DNA from: Sanderia malayensis | Taxonomy: Eukaryota > Cnidaria > Scyphozoa > Semaeostomeae > Pelagiidae | Direction of reading: 5' to 3' | DNA: 64,000 bases | Assembly: GCA_013076295.1 (NCBI GenBank) | Contig: RQOL01000906.1 | Location: forward strand, 806,001 to 870,000 | Shown: piece by piece, positions 51,101-61,092 of the stretch | Layout: each line of letters starts with the position of its first letter | How positions within the stretch are numbered: the stretch's first letter is position 1 | Notes under the pieces: generated by a model | What the model was told of the DNA's origin: nothing | What the model saw: only the letters and a program-made list of their open reading frames with translations | The model's database searches: none | Position numbers and translations under genes: made by a program

Positions 51101-52811
51101 AAGAATCAGCGTGCTCTGGTATTCCGTACACGTGATCAAAACCGATAAATGATACATCCATGGCAACAGAGCTTGGTCCTCGTGGCTTCGAATCCTCATG
51201 GCTATGGAATGATTCTTCCCACATTCCTTCCTCGTCTTGACTTTCCGGTTTCACTTCTTCTTCTTTAGATTCTTCTTTCGGCTGTTCTTCGTTCGTCTTT
51301 TCTTCCTTCGCTTCTTCTTCTTCCGCTCCATCTATGATCTTCTTTCCGTCTTCAGTGTACATTACTTTGCTCTGAAATGCGCGGAATAGAATCTCAGTTG
51401 AAATGACGCTGCCAAAATGACGTCACACAGAAACAACTCACCGTACGTATATCTGAAAAGACTCAAAACTGCAGCACAAGTAACATTATCTAACCAAACA
51501 TCAATGTACCGTATTTCCTCTAACAATCGCCCGGGCGCTTATTAAATATTTTGCAAAGTTATTTGAACAAAACAGTGAAAATGTAAGAATTCGTTCACAC
51601 TTTTTGATTTTAGGGTGGGCGCTTATTAGAGGGGGCGGTTAAAAGCGGGCGGGCGCTAATTAGAGAAAATACGGTATTTATATTTATCTGTTCAGTGATT
51701 GTCATAATAAAATTAGTTTATCCTGTCATGAGTGTGACACTTTGAGAGATGCATCTCTTGTCATCAGACCATTCTTATTATCTAATTAAACCTTATATAA
51801 TTATTTGTTAATCAAACATACCTCATCCTCTTCAGTTTTCTCTGTACTTTCAGCACTTTCCTCGGTCGCTGGTGGGGAAGAATCATCAGGAGACCTTTCC
51901 CTTACAATCAAAAACAGGTTTATCAGAAACACTACACAAGATCTTCCTTATAACTATGGTTCGGCTTCAAACAACAATTGAAATGTCGTTGTTTGAGCTA
52001 AAATCACACCACCACTAAGTGCAGATTCCCAGTGATCAGAAAGCTGATATAATAATGCTTACGTTTTAAGTCTGTAATGTTCAAAGTTCATCAGTCCTCT
52101 GCTGTTCAATGTGAGAACAAGATTATCATCTTGAAAAAAATCTAACTGGAATGGTTTGTATTTGATTGTAATTGAGTTTCTTTCAAAACTTATTTTGCAG
52201 CCTGAAGCATCTTCCTTCTCTTTTGTGTAGCTAGAATATACAAAATATCCACTTCAAATCCCCAAACAAAAGGTTTCAGGGTCTCTATCAAAATAAATAG
52301 CCTTGAAGCTGCAAAACGTGCAACAAATGTAACAAAGTAATGCAGCAAACATGCCTGATTTTTACTGGTTCTTTGACGAGAGAATCTTTGCATTCGTATC
52401 TTGGTCTTATTGGATTCAATTCATTGATTCGAATTCTCGCTGTGTTCTTCTGCAAAGCTTCTATTGTAAGTACCAGTGTTACGTTGGTCTTGGAATTTAT
52501 TACATTTGCTCTAAATGAATCTTTATCAAATACAACCTGATCAGGCAGGACTGCAAATGGACTATTGCCTTCTTGAACGGCTCTGTTCCTCCTGCAAAGG
52601 ATTTTCATCAATGATTAAACATATGAAAGTTGAACATTGCATGACATAATGCCTTGATGTCAAATGTTCAGAAACAAAGACCAAGAAGTAAAAAAACAAA
52701 CATTGAATCAACATACCTGCAAAAACTACTTTGCTGACATGTTTTGAAATTGTTTCTGTCAACAGCGACAGTGCTTTGAATAAGAAAGGAAATAACTAGC
52801 ACTCTTAACAT
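45129..52811 (-). CDS. GANAB: Glucosidase II alpha subunit (GH31)
   Basis: Twenty-six exons, all phases closing to 958 residues (human isoforms 944-966). Transcript order: 52811-52717, 52591-52355, 52230-52063, 51900-51822, 51371-51082, 50939-50838, 50730-50661, 50560-50387, 49826-49765, 49622-49545, 49379-49304, 49196-49140, 48981-48912, 48750-48671, 48547-48506, 48409-48211, 47867-47766, 47658-47600, 47401-47217, 46825-46761, 46648-46569, 46470-46393, 46228-46115, 45885-45776, 45638-45541 and 45235-45129. A signal peptide ([17 protein letters not shown]) starts the protein. An acidic Glu/Lys stretch follows (about residues 170-230). The GH31 core has the nucleophile Asp in TWNDMNEPSVF and the acid/base Asp in [11 protein letters not shown]. 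Further marks are [20 protein letters not shown] and [15 protein letters not shown]. The enzyme trims the inner glucose residues of N-glycans in the ER with a beta subunit. Intron 2 has a GC donor. Introns hold a minisatellite and MITEs. Confidence 0.98.
46275..46346. repeat. 24-bp tandem repeat, three copies, GANAB intron
   Basis: GTACAAGTAGAGATGAGCTG plus CACT is repeated at 46275, 46299 and 46323, with two or three base changes between copies. It lies between the GANAB exons at 46470-46393 and 46228-46115. It does not code for GANAB. Confidence 0.8.
46973..46997. repeat. (TA)n microsatellite
   Basis: About twelve TA units in a row in a GANAB intron (ATTATATATATATATATATA...). Confidence 0.85.
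49915..50345. repeat. 23-bp minisatellite in GANAB intron
   Basis: About eighteen head-to-tail copies of a 23-bp unit close to GAATAGCTCGGTATATAGCA plus GAG, with variation at a few positions (CTC/TTC/ATC; GG/AA/GA). It fills most of the intron between the GANAB exons at 50560-50387 and 49826-49765. Because 23 is not a multiple of three, all frames cycle. Two long minus-strand frames over it give Tyr/Ser/Leu-rich repeats that are not believable proteins. Confidence 0.9.
51506..51676. mobile_element. Short inverted-repeat element, GCGCTTATTA type
   Basis: TACCGTATTTCCTCTAACAA at the left is mirrored at the right by TTAGAGAAAATACGGTA. GGGCGCTTATTA occurs inside near both ends. The ends (TACCGTA) and the inner CTTATT words resemble the 16866-17140 family, but the rest differs. 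It lies in the GANAB intron between exons 4 and 5. Confidence 0.65.
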
Positions 52812-52874
52812 TATTCTGTGGAAAAAAGAGAGACAGTTACATGGACATTAATGATTGATTGACTGAGATACATA

Positions 52875-53059
52875 CAGTCAACTCTGTCTAATTCAAACAC
52901 CCAGGGGAAGCGTGAAAATGTTCGAATTACAAAAAGTTCGAATTATAGAGGTTTATTTTATAAGGATTGGTTCTTTGGTGATCCTTGAAGGGACAGAGAA
53001 TTTCGTTCAAACTAGATGGAGTTCGAATTACACTAGTTCGAACTATGCAGATTTGAACG
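52875..53059. mobile_element. Pogo-like MITE family, copy 2
   Basis: Starts CAGTCAACTCTGTCTAATTC and ends GCAGATTTGAACG, with TA on both sides (52873-52874, 53060-53061). It shares the core GATCCTTGAAGGGACAGAGA and GTTCGAATTA boxes with the copies at 16049 and 62349. It lies just upstream of the GANAB start. Confidence 0.8.
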
Positions 53060-53595
53060 TATACACAAGCATCATTTGTTTTTCAAGATGAAATTAAATA
53101 TCTCTGAAGTTAGTGGTTTGAGTTGAAAGAGTAAGGTCTTGCTGATTAAAAGTTCAAACTTTGGGGGCAAAAAGATTACAACAACAATAGACAATGTTTT
53201 GTTTGGGGCTAGAGATGAGCATTGCACTTGCTCCTCCACAAGGGATTGCACAGAAAGCTTCTTAAGCTGAGGTGGTGAATTTTTGCCTCAAGCGAACCCC
53301 ACCCATCTATGTAAATGACCTTTCCGCATGGCAACACACGTTCTGATACGCCATGCCATTCTTCCTTCCACTGCGTCATCATTTAAAATGACAAACTATC
53401 GCTGCTTCATAATTCTTCACTTTAATAATGTTATAACTCTATAAAACTCTTGATGACGCCTAGCTTATTTGCTTATTTTGCGAGGAATCATATTAGCTAA
53501 AACAAAGTAATAAGGCCGGCATAAGATGAATAGGAACGCCAGCAAGTTAGCTGCAAGCTAAGCATCAGGGTGAAAATTAATGATATAAAATGCTT

Positions 53596-53787
53596 TTACA
53601 TCATACTTGGTTTTGCATTGTTCTTGCCCTGCTTCACACCTCCTAAACCAAACTTCGGGAAAGGTGAAAGAAAAGAAGACTGAAATTAACACTTGCAGAA
53701 GTGGGAAATTGAATAAAACCTAAATTACCTAGTAGCGCCTCCTTTCTTCGCCTTTTTCAATGGTATAACGTGTCCTTCGTCCGCCAT
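53596..53787 (-). CDS. Possible small two-exon gene upstream of GANAB
   Basis: The first exon (53787-53729) reads MADEGHVIPLKKAKKGGATR, with AGC before the ATG, and ends in a good GT donor in phase 2. The nearest acceptor starts an exon at 53642 that reads RCEAGQEQCKTKYDVKAFYI and stops at about 53596, giving some 47 residues in total. The start region has the look of a real protein N-terminus. I do not recognise it, and the downstream exon could be different. It is on the same strand as GANAB, 0.8 kb upstream, with its own start region. Confidence 0.35.
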
Positions 53788-54439
53788 GCTTGTTACAACA
53801 CCACACCAGCTGAGAAAAAACAATTGGAAAGGCAGCCTCTTTTGGATTTGACCTCGCTACGATATACAGGGGGCAAAAGGGGCGCTGCTCAGGAAATCAG
53901 AGACACACAGAATTAGTTGATTAGTTATATGTGAAAACAATTGTAACTTCAATTAAATATTCCATAGCTCCAGTAAAATTGGAAAAATAGATTACAATAA
54001 AATAAATGGTCAGCTCCCTCTGCTGACAGGACACATCCATAAATCAGACACCCAATGAAATAGCATTAATTAAACTGAACCCTGCCAAACTGTTCCATAA
54101 TGTGGAGATGAGACCTGAGTCCCAAAGTTGTCTGCTTATAAGAGAGTTAACATAAAAGCAGAAACATGAAGAGATAAATATATCTTAAAATCCATTTTTA
54201 TAACCCTGCATTATTAGCAATGACAACATCTGTCAAGTTTCTAAATTAATAATAATCTATCCTAATCTGTTTACATAACCATTCTATGTTCTAGTGCAAA
54301 ATTGGTTAAAATATAAGACATAAAAATGTTCTTTTTGGAGAAGATTACATATTCTTCAATTCTACTTTAGTTTACTGTAATTTACTAAATGCATTCGTTC
54401 TTAGTGATGGTGTGCACTGAACACCATATTCAATATGAG
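53788..54439. other. Gap upstream of the small gene and downstream of ADPGK
   Basis: No gene seen. It holds the 3' UTR of ADPGK at the right and the promoter of the small minus-strand gene at the left. It is AT-rich without clear repeats. Confidence 0.4.
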
Positions 54440-56055
54440 CTAAAGTTGCAAAACAATTCCAGCAGGTGAGACATTATCACCTCCCCCAACTGTCTGATAA
54501 ATTTGCGTACAAACTAACACCGGCGCAACACATATCTCATAATCACTTTCATCCCAACATGACACAGGGTTGTCAGCATTAAAACTGATTCGCTCGCTGT
54601 TCTCTGCAACACTTTTAGCAAATGATTCATCCATGAGCAGCTTGGCATTGCGAATATTGATGTCATCATTATTGCAGACGTATCTATTAGCGACAAGTGA
54701 TGCCTTGGCAGAAGAAGCACGTGTATTCTTCCATTTACTGGACTTCTTTGCCAAGATGGCTTGAAATGCAAGCGTGTGAACATGAATTCTTTCCAAACCT
54801 CTTATGCTGTGTTCCTTCATCTCATTATACAAATCTCTCATTGAATCAAGGACAGTAGCAGTTCTTGGATTTGCATTTGATATTGTTGTTATGTCTCCGT
54901 ATTTGAGCATGCTGACAAGATTTGGAAGCTCTTGTTCATTCATGCCTAACGATGTCACAAATGGCACAACATACTTCAACAAAGCACGCATCATCACTTT
55001 CTCACTAAACGAGGCCATTTCAAAATGGCTGTGAACTTTCAAGCTTTCGAGTATATCTTGCATTAGCTGCATTCGTTCTTCTCTTTCACCCTCCTTGAAC
55101 GGATAATTATCAAGCATTTGCAGTGCACTTGTGACAACAAGATCTGGCTTGTAATCTTCTAAACTAGACTGAAATGCCTCAAGAGAACGCAGCATTGGGT
55201 TGTTCTGATCGCTGTGTATAACAAAGCGGTTGGCACGTGGGGCAGCATACTGACCCCATCTTTCACCAACTTTAAACTCCAATATCAAATGGACATCATC
55301 CTTGTGATCTGCCTCCCCAAGGAATCTCATATTCTCAGGAAAGAGGGCACGATAGTCTTTACTGGCATTGGATGCCACAAGAACTTCTTTCACCCCTTCC
55401 ATAGACATTCTCTTGCTTATAACTGGAGCATTTCCACCACCTTTCCAGCGAGCTCCAGGTAATGTTTCAGCAACTGCAACAATTTTCTTGAAAAGTTCAG
55501 GGTCCACAAAGCGTCTGTAACAAAAAAAACAGGATTATTAGATAGCAATAATATATGTTTAGATAGTTAATACAAGATATCTGTGTTATGCTAGAATACG
55601 AGTCTCTAGCCTCAAGGGTCTACCTCGACGAGGAAGAGCCAGAAGGCTTTTGGAGGTTACGTGGTGATGTGATGTGCAGGTGAAAAATGGCATATAAAAA
55701 TAATAAATATCAGCTTGAATATTTACTCTGAAGCTGCCCCTTCTTTCAAGAAATAAGCAAAAGCCTCTGCAATCATTTCTTTGCTCTTGAAATAATCATG
55801 ATGCTGTGGCAGATCTGGTGGTTTTAGTCCAAGCTTCTTTACCAAAGGGATGCCATCAACAATGAGATCCATGCATGATCCAAAGCCCACGGCAACACGA
55901 AGATCTTTTGTGATATTTACACTCCTCTCCTCTTTGAGCAGGCCATCGAGGACTCGCTGGATAAATACGTGTTGATTGGCGTTCTTCGCGTAGAAATATG
56001 CCGCAAGAGCAAATGCCAGAGCAAGTAAAGCAGATTCCCTTGTACCAAATGCCAT
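54440..56055 (-). CDS. ADPGK: ADP-dependent glucokinase
   Basis: Two exons, 56055-55727 and 55514-54440, joined in phase 2 and encoding 467 residues. The N-terminus has a hydrophobic stretch (ALLALAFALAAYFYAK), a signal or membrane anchor as in vertebrate ADPGK, which is ER-associated. The sugar-kinase fold is marked by VAVGFGSCMDLIVDG near the start, WKGGGNAPVISKRM, HLILEFKVGERWGQYAAPRA, NRFVIHSD, DLVVTSALQML and VTSLGMNEQELPNL. The C-terminal TVGGGDNVSPAGI carries the catalytic GGD-type motif (Asp as base). The enzyme phosphorylates glucose with ADP, giving glucose-6-phosphate and AMP. It is head-to-head with DDX49, with 205 bp between the start codons. Confidence 0.97.
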
Positions 56056-56260
56056 CTCTGTCGCAATACACTATACACTGCTGCCAAAGGCAAAGTAAAA
56101 ATACAATACAAAGAAGAACACGTAGGCCGGAAAATACGTCACGAATTCTTCTAAACAAAGACAATCATTGTTTTCAAGGTGCCCGGGGTGCCAATAGGGT
56201 GCCCGGCCTCTTCCTTCACACCACGTGCTCACACACAAAATAATTTCATTTCATTTCAAC
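56056..56260. promoter_or_regulatory. Bidirectional promoter ADPGK/DDX49
   Basis: Only 205 bp separate the two divergent start codons. The stretch contains the near-direct repeat GGTGCCCGGGGTGCC...GGGTGCCCGG (about 56178-56205) and a CACGTG E-box at about 56222-56227. No TATA box is obvious. A shared promoter is inferred from the layout. Confidence 0.6.
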
Positions 56261-57805
56261 ATGGCGGCTGTGAAGACGAGTATTTGTGTTGAGTGGAAAA
56301 CTTTAGGACTACACCGATGGCTTGTGAGGCAGTGCAACGAAATGGGAATCAAGAATCCCACTGAGGTTCAAGAAAAGACAATTCCTGAAATCCTAAAAGG
56401 GTCAGATTGCATTGCATGCGCAAAAACTGGCAGTGGAAAAACTGCTGCATTCGCATTGCCAATTTTACAAAAATTATCAGAGAATCCTTTTGGGATTTTT
56501 GCGTTGGTTCTGACACCTACGAGGTAGATAAGTAAGCTATTGTAGCTAATGTACAATTTAGGTACTATGTATTAAGTTCTCCAAGTATAAAGTCAAGTCA
56601 TCATACACATCATTGTGATGATTATCATATCATTCTATTTTTCCAATTCTTTACATTCAGGGAACTGGCTTTTCAGATCTCAGAACAATTTGATGCCCTG
56701 GGAAAGGCAATGAACTTAAAAACAGTTGTTGTTGTTGGTGGCATTGATTGCATGAAACAGTCCTTGGCATTGAGCAAAATACCTCACATTGTCATAGCAA
56801 CACCAGGCAGGCTAGCAGACCTACTGAGAAGTACAGATACTTTTACACTTCAGCGAATCAAGTTCCTTGTGTTAGATGAGGCAGACCGATTACTTGAGGA
56901 TAGTTTTTCTAGCGATTTGAGTGATATATTTGACAAAATACCAGAAGAGAGGCAGACGTTACTTTTCACTGCTACATTATCAGAAGCTATCAATCAACTC
57001 AAAGAGACGACAAAGAAGACTCCATTCTTCTATGAAGCCAAATCAGAGTGAGAAAAACTAAGGAGATTCTGATATTTCAAATTTTTTTGCAAGGTCTGTG
57101 CTTGATTTTTATCATGTTTTTCTTTTCAATTTCTGCAGAACTGCCACTGTATCAGAGCTTGACCAACGATACATGTTGTGTGCAGCACAAGTCAAAGACT
57201 GCATGCTGGTGTACATCTTGAGAGAACATGCGCAGGATAAGTCAATCATTATATTCACAAGCACTTGCAGAAAATGTCAGGTTCTTGCATATCTTTTAAG
57301 AAAGGTTGAACTGAATTGTGTTTCACTGCATTCATTGCTGTCTCAAAGCAACCGGCTCTCAACGTTGGCGAGATTTCGAAGTGGAATTGTCAAGATTCTT
57401 GTCTGTACTGATGTGGCAAGCCGTGGATTGGATATTCCACAAGTTGATCTTGTCATAAACAGCAATGTTCCTGCACAACCGACAGATTATATTCATCGTG
57501 TCGGAAGAACGGCAAGAGCAGGAAGAGGAGGAATGGCCATCACATTAATGACACAATACGATATCGAAAGAATCCAGGCAATAGAAGAAAGAATAAATAC
57601 AAAACTAACTGAATTTGATGTAAATGAAACTGAAGCCTTGAAACTCTTAAAAGCTGTCTCTGTCGTAAAACGCGAGGTTGAACTAAGACTCGATGACAGT
57701 AAGTTTGGAGAGAAAAGAGAAATAAATAAAAGGAAGAAGAGAATGTTAGACAAAGAAGAACGAAAATCTTCAACAAAGAAAAAAAAGAAGCAACATATCA
57801 CTTGA
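56261..57805 (+). CDS. DDX49: DEAD-box RNA helicase DDX49
   Basis: Three exons, 56261-56523, 56661-57047 and 57139-57805, give 438 residues (human 483). Helicase motifs in order: Q motif region ([14 protein letters not shown]), Walker [17 protein letters not shown] (split by intron 1), [15 protein letters not shown] in [10 protein letters not shown], motif III TAT in LLFTATLS, then [24 protein letters not shown] ([14 protein letters not shown]), and [13 protein letters not shown]. Motif III is usually SAT; here the Ser is Thr. The C-terminus is a basic Lys run (KKKKKQH), a likely nucleolar signal. The yeast orthologue Dbp8 works in 18S rRNA maturation. It converges on SPIDR, with stops 65 bp apart. 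A GTG-adjacent Kozak (AACATGGCG) supports the start. Confidence 0.96.
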
Positions 57806-57870
57806 ACTGTCCTCTGATTACAGTCTTAAAATCATTCCACGTTGATGATATTTAATTTCATAACTGTACT

Positions 57871-60549
57871 TTATTCTCCTTCAATGAATATCGCCTTGAA
57901 TAATTCCCGAAATCTCTTTGCAAGATCAACCTCTTCAAGAAATATCTCAACTTCCGGTTTATTTTGTTTGTGATTTTCAGTAATTGTTTTAACAAGACAA
58001 GGAACTGGTCCAAACTTCTGTCCAAGTATACAGTTTACATCAAAGCCTTCGAAATCCTCCGTAATTTTCGCAGGCAAATAGCCAAAGATAGTTTCCTCAA
58101 GCAACTTGACATGGATAAAACAATCATCTAGACGAGCATTACTCAAGAACACCTCAAGTTGAACACAGACTTTGCTCTCGACATAATCACTGCAGTTCTG
58201 GCAGAAAAACTTGAATGCTTTAGTTTGGCTGCCCTGTGGTTCTCTCTGGCAAACACTGCAAATTTTCCAAAATAATGCATTGTCAGTATCAAGCCCAATA
58301 ATGTTTCCTTCCACTAAAGCCAAGCATCCCTCTGGAGTATTCGTAGACAATCCACTGAATATTCTAGATGTTACATGATCAACTCCATGTAATGTTGTGC
58401 TCGGAATAAATTTATAGCAATCAAAATAAACCCCAGCTTCTGTTCCAATATTGTCTTTCGAATCAGCGAAAAAAATCTTTGAATATTTATCGGCAACCAG
58501 TTGCCTTTTACAAGAATTTTCAATCAAAAGATCTTCAAAGTAGATTAATCTATCATCCTTCATGTTATCTTGAATGAAGTGTGGAATGTAGAATGATGGT
58601 AGGGACTGAACTGAGTAGATTGATGCTGAGGTGGTATTCAATTTTGAATCTTTCGTACTGCAAACAGGAGGTACTGATTTCGATGCTGCAATAAATATCA
58701 AGCACTCTGACAAGTGTCTACCTTTTTCTTGAACTGTGCAAATACTGTACGCGAAGAGAGAGATGCGAATTGACTCCGTCAATTGTTTAACGGTTTCTGG
58801 CTGACATGAGCTTTCTGCTTCTGTGACAGCTTCCTCTTGTCTCAGATTACATTTTTCCTGGGTATGTAAAGGTGAAAAGCTAATTGAGCTGTTTCTACCA
58901 TAGGAGAACACAAAACATCTATTCAATTCTTGTTGCTGTACGGTGTCTCCAAGAAGTAGTTTTCGCTTTCTTATTTTTTGATCTATCAATGCAAACAGAG
59001 CTGGGTCTGAATGTGCAAACTTTATACTTGTCAGCAAAACATTTTGAAATGTCACTATGCATTTATGAAGCTCTGATAAAAACAGCTGTCCCTGTAATGC
59101 TTCTTTTACTGCTATCAAGGGAAGTGTGACGGTTGCAAATTTGTCTTCTAAATCTTTAATGAGAATTGTGACTTCAATATGAGCAATACTACATCTGCTT
59201 TGAAGGAGCTCTGTAGACCCAAATGGGGTATTATGTCTTGTCGTAAAAAAACCTTCAATGACAGCAGAAAATGCTGATTCCTTCCAGAATGGAAAACATT
59301 GAAAGTCTCTCAGCAGCGTTGTGGTTGCTTCTGGGGTTTTCTTTGATAGATGATCAACAAAATCAGCCTCCGATAAAGACGGTATCTTCTCGTCTCTATT
59401 TACTATGCTATTTGCATCTTCAAAATCAAAGTTGCCATCATTTCTGTATATTTCTGACAAATCAGTCACAATTTCAAAGTAATATACACAAACCAAAACA
59501 GGAGCCTTCACAGAAAGCAGATCCACCTTTCTCCAAGGTTTGTAAACTTTAAGCAATGTATCCTGCTGTCCGACATCGCATTTTACACTCTTCAGTTGCG
59601 GAATCAATAGATACACAGTTTGTAGAGAATCTTCAAGGACCTGACAATGCAGTATCAAATGTGAAAACACAAGGTCCTTGTTCAATACCTTTAGCATTAA
59701 CGATTTTCTATTTTCAAATGGCAGCTCTTCATTTCGAGATGATTTACAATCATTGGAATGCTTCCAAAATACAAATTCTGAATTCTCCCTTGAGATAACT
59801 TTTCTGAGTCGTGATACTAGCCCACCTTTTACATCTTTGCGTTTCTTTTTAGAAGAATCTAAGGGCTTTGTTAAGTAATCGTTTACGGTATTGCCAATTT
59901 CAACTTTGATTTCAACTGCCTTTTCGGTTGGCTTTGGTGAAGGTGAACTCTCTGTAATCGATATTTGGGTACTACTTTGACTTTTTTCTTTAACTGGTGA
60001 ATCAAAATCATTGATATTATCTTCCGCAAGATCATTCCTTCGCAAATTCTGAAAACTGCTTTGTAATTTCAAAGTCTCACTATTTATGCTTTCATCTTCA
60101 CTTTCCGACCAGTCAATAAGGTCTATGTTTCCAGTTGATTTTGAACTCTCAGCCACTACACCAGTGGACGTTTGCTTCTTGTACAAAGATGTAGACCCAT
60201 ATTTCTTTGGCTGACAACTCTCCCCTCCATCATAAGAGGTGATATCCTCAAACTCTTTCTTTATTAGTTGTCCTCCAATGTAAGGCTTCTCTTCATCTTC
60301 GGACGACGAGAAATCCTTTATTTCATCGTTATTCAAGCCCTCAGAGCTGGCCTCTTTTCCTCCACCACGATGGCCTTGGTCTTTTGTATCAGCAATATAA
60401 CTTGCAGCATATGAAAAGCAAAGGCTTCTTCTGCGTTTCTTTTGAGCCTTGTGGCTTACAACATCTAGACTTTTCCTCTTTCCCAGTTGTTTTTTAACTT
60501 CTGCATCTACTTTTACTGCTTTGAATTCGTCAAATCTTTGCCAAGACAT
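57871..60549 (-). CDS. SPIDR: SPIDR-like scaffold for DNA repair, intronless
   Basis: One uninterrupted exon of 892 residues from the ATG at 60549 (an in-frame ATG at 60594 would add 15). Family matches: GGLVSRLRKVISRENSEFVF in the middle (human SPIDR has GGLAERL-----RE-S--S-W) and, near the C-terminus, ALVEGNIIGLDTDNALFWKI, then CSVCQ and FFCQNCSDYV. These make a possible CxxC...CxxC zinc site, followed by LEVFLSN and FIHVKLLEETIF. The N-terminal 230 residues are basic then acidic and Ser-rich (FSSSEDEEKPY, DWSESEDESIN), probably disordered. SPIDR links BLM, FIGNL1 and RAD51 in homologous recombination in human cells. The human gene has many exons, so lack of introns here is notable. The start lies head-to-head with a GON7-like gene. 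Confidence 0.85.
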   Translation of the reverse strand: MSWQRFDEFKAVKVDAEVKKQLGKRKSLDVVSHKAQKKRRRSLCFSYAASYIADTKDQGHRGGGKEASSEGLNNDEIKDFSSSEDEEKPYIGGQLIKKEFEDITSYDGGESCQPKKYGSTSLYKKQTSTGVVAESSKSTGNIDLIDWSESEDESINSETLKLQSSFQNLRRNDLAEDNINDFDSPVKEKSQSSTQISITESSPSPKPTEKAVEIKVEIGNTVNDYLTKPLDSSKKKRKDVKGGLVSRLRKVISRENSEFVFWKHSNDCKSSRNEELPFENRKSLMLKVLNKDLVFSHLILHCQVLEDSLQTVYLLIPQLKSVKCDVGQQDTLLKVYKPWRKVDLLSVKAPVLVCVYYFEIVTDLSEIYRNDGNFDFEDANSIVNRDEKIPSLSEADFVDHLSKKTPEATTTLLRDFQCFPFWKESAFSAVIEGFFTTRHNTPFGSTELLQSRCSIAHIEVTILIKDLEDKFATVTLPLIAVKEALQGQLFLSELHKCIVTFQNVLLTSIKFAHSDPALFALIDQKIRKRKLLLGDTVQQQELNRCFVFSYGRNSSISFSPLHTQEKCNLRQEEAVTEAESSCQPETVKQLTESIRISLFAYSICTVQEKGRHLSECLIFIAASKSVPPVCSTKDSKLNTTSASIYSVQSLPSFYIPHFIQDNMKDDRLIYFEDLLIENSCKRQLVADKYSKIFFADSKDNIGTEAGVYFDCYKFIPSTTLHGVDHVTSRIFSGLSTNTPEGCLALVEGNIIGLDTDNALFWKICSVCQREPQGSQTKAFKFFCQNCSDYVESKVCVQLEVFLSNARLDDCFIHVKLLEETIFGYLPAKITEDFEGFDVNCILGQKFGPVPCLVKTITENHKQNKPEVEIFLEEVDLAKRFRELFKAIFIEGE

Positions 60550-60673
60550 TATATTTTCCTTCGCGCCATTTCTGGAATCAGCTGTTTTTTGCAAATGACA
60601 TCACGATAGCCTCTTTTTGGTTTTCAGTCCTCGTTGTCATTTCTTTTGCATTGTTTTTGTCAGCAATTTCAAA
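60550..60673. promoter_or_regulatory. Bidirectional promoter SPIDR/GON7-like
   Basis: The start codons are only 124 bp apart (60549 minus, 60674 plus). If the longer SPIDR start at 60594 is used, the gap is 79 bp. No TATA box is seen. Shared control is inferred from layout. Confidence 0.55.
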
Positions 60674-61092
60674 ATGGCAGTGTCAGCCAGCTTCAAACTT
60701 GGATCCGAGTGTCCTCACATTTCCCGAAAAGTCGATGATCAGAATGGTGACGTGAAAATGAAACCACTTATACATGCTTTGAAACTTGTGAGAAAAGAAA
60801 CTGAAAATGTTTTGACAATGTTCATCGAAAAAGAGAGTAGAAAAACTGCCGTTAATTTGTGCCAAGGTTGGGTGCCATGCCATGTGGCTCATTTCGTTTA
60901 TGTAAAACAAAATTTAAATTGTTAGTTAAAGTCTATTTTATCATAAAAATACCTGTTTGCATTTCAGACAGTCCAATTGAAGAAGCCTCTTTGGAAAATG
61001 AGGAGGAAGATGAAGCAGAAGAAGATGATGACGAAGATGATGATGATGATGATTATGTCCCACGCCCAAAGCGATCCAAAGAAGAAACTTGA
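60674..61092 (+). CDS. GON7: GON7-like small acidic protein (EKC/KEOPS subunit)
   Basis: Two exons, 60674-60866 and 60968-61092, joined in phase 1, give 105 residues (human GON7 has 100). The first half has a helix LIHALKLVRKETENVLTMFI, like the KEOPS-binding helix of GON7. The second half is a long Glu/Asp run (about 20 acidic residues) followed by YVPRPKRSKEET, close in style to the human tail with its acidic run and AKRPK end. GON7 binds LAGE3 in the KEOPS complex, which makes the t6A base of tRNAs. The call rests on length, plan and tail, since GON7 proteins diverge fast; another small acidic nuclear protein is possible. Confidence 0.6.
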
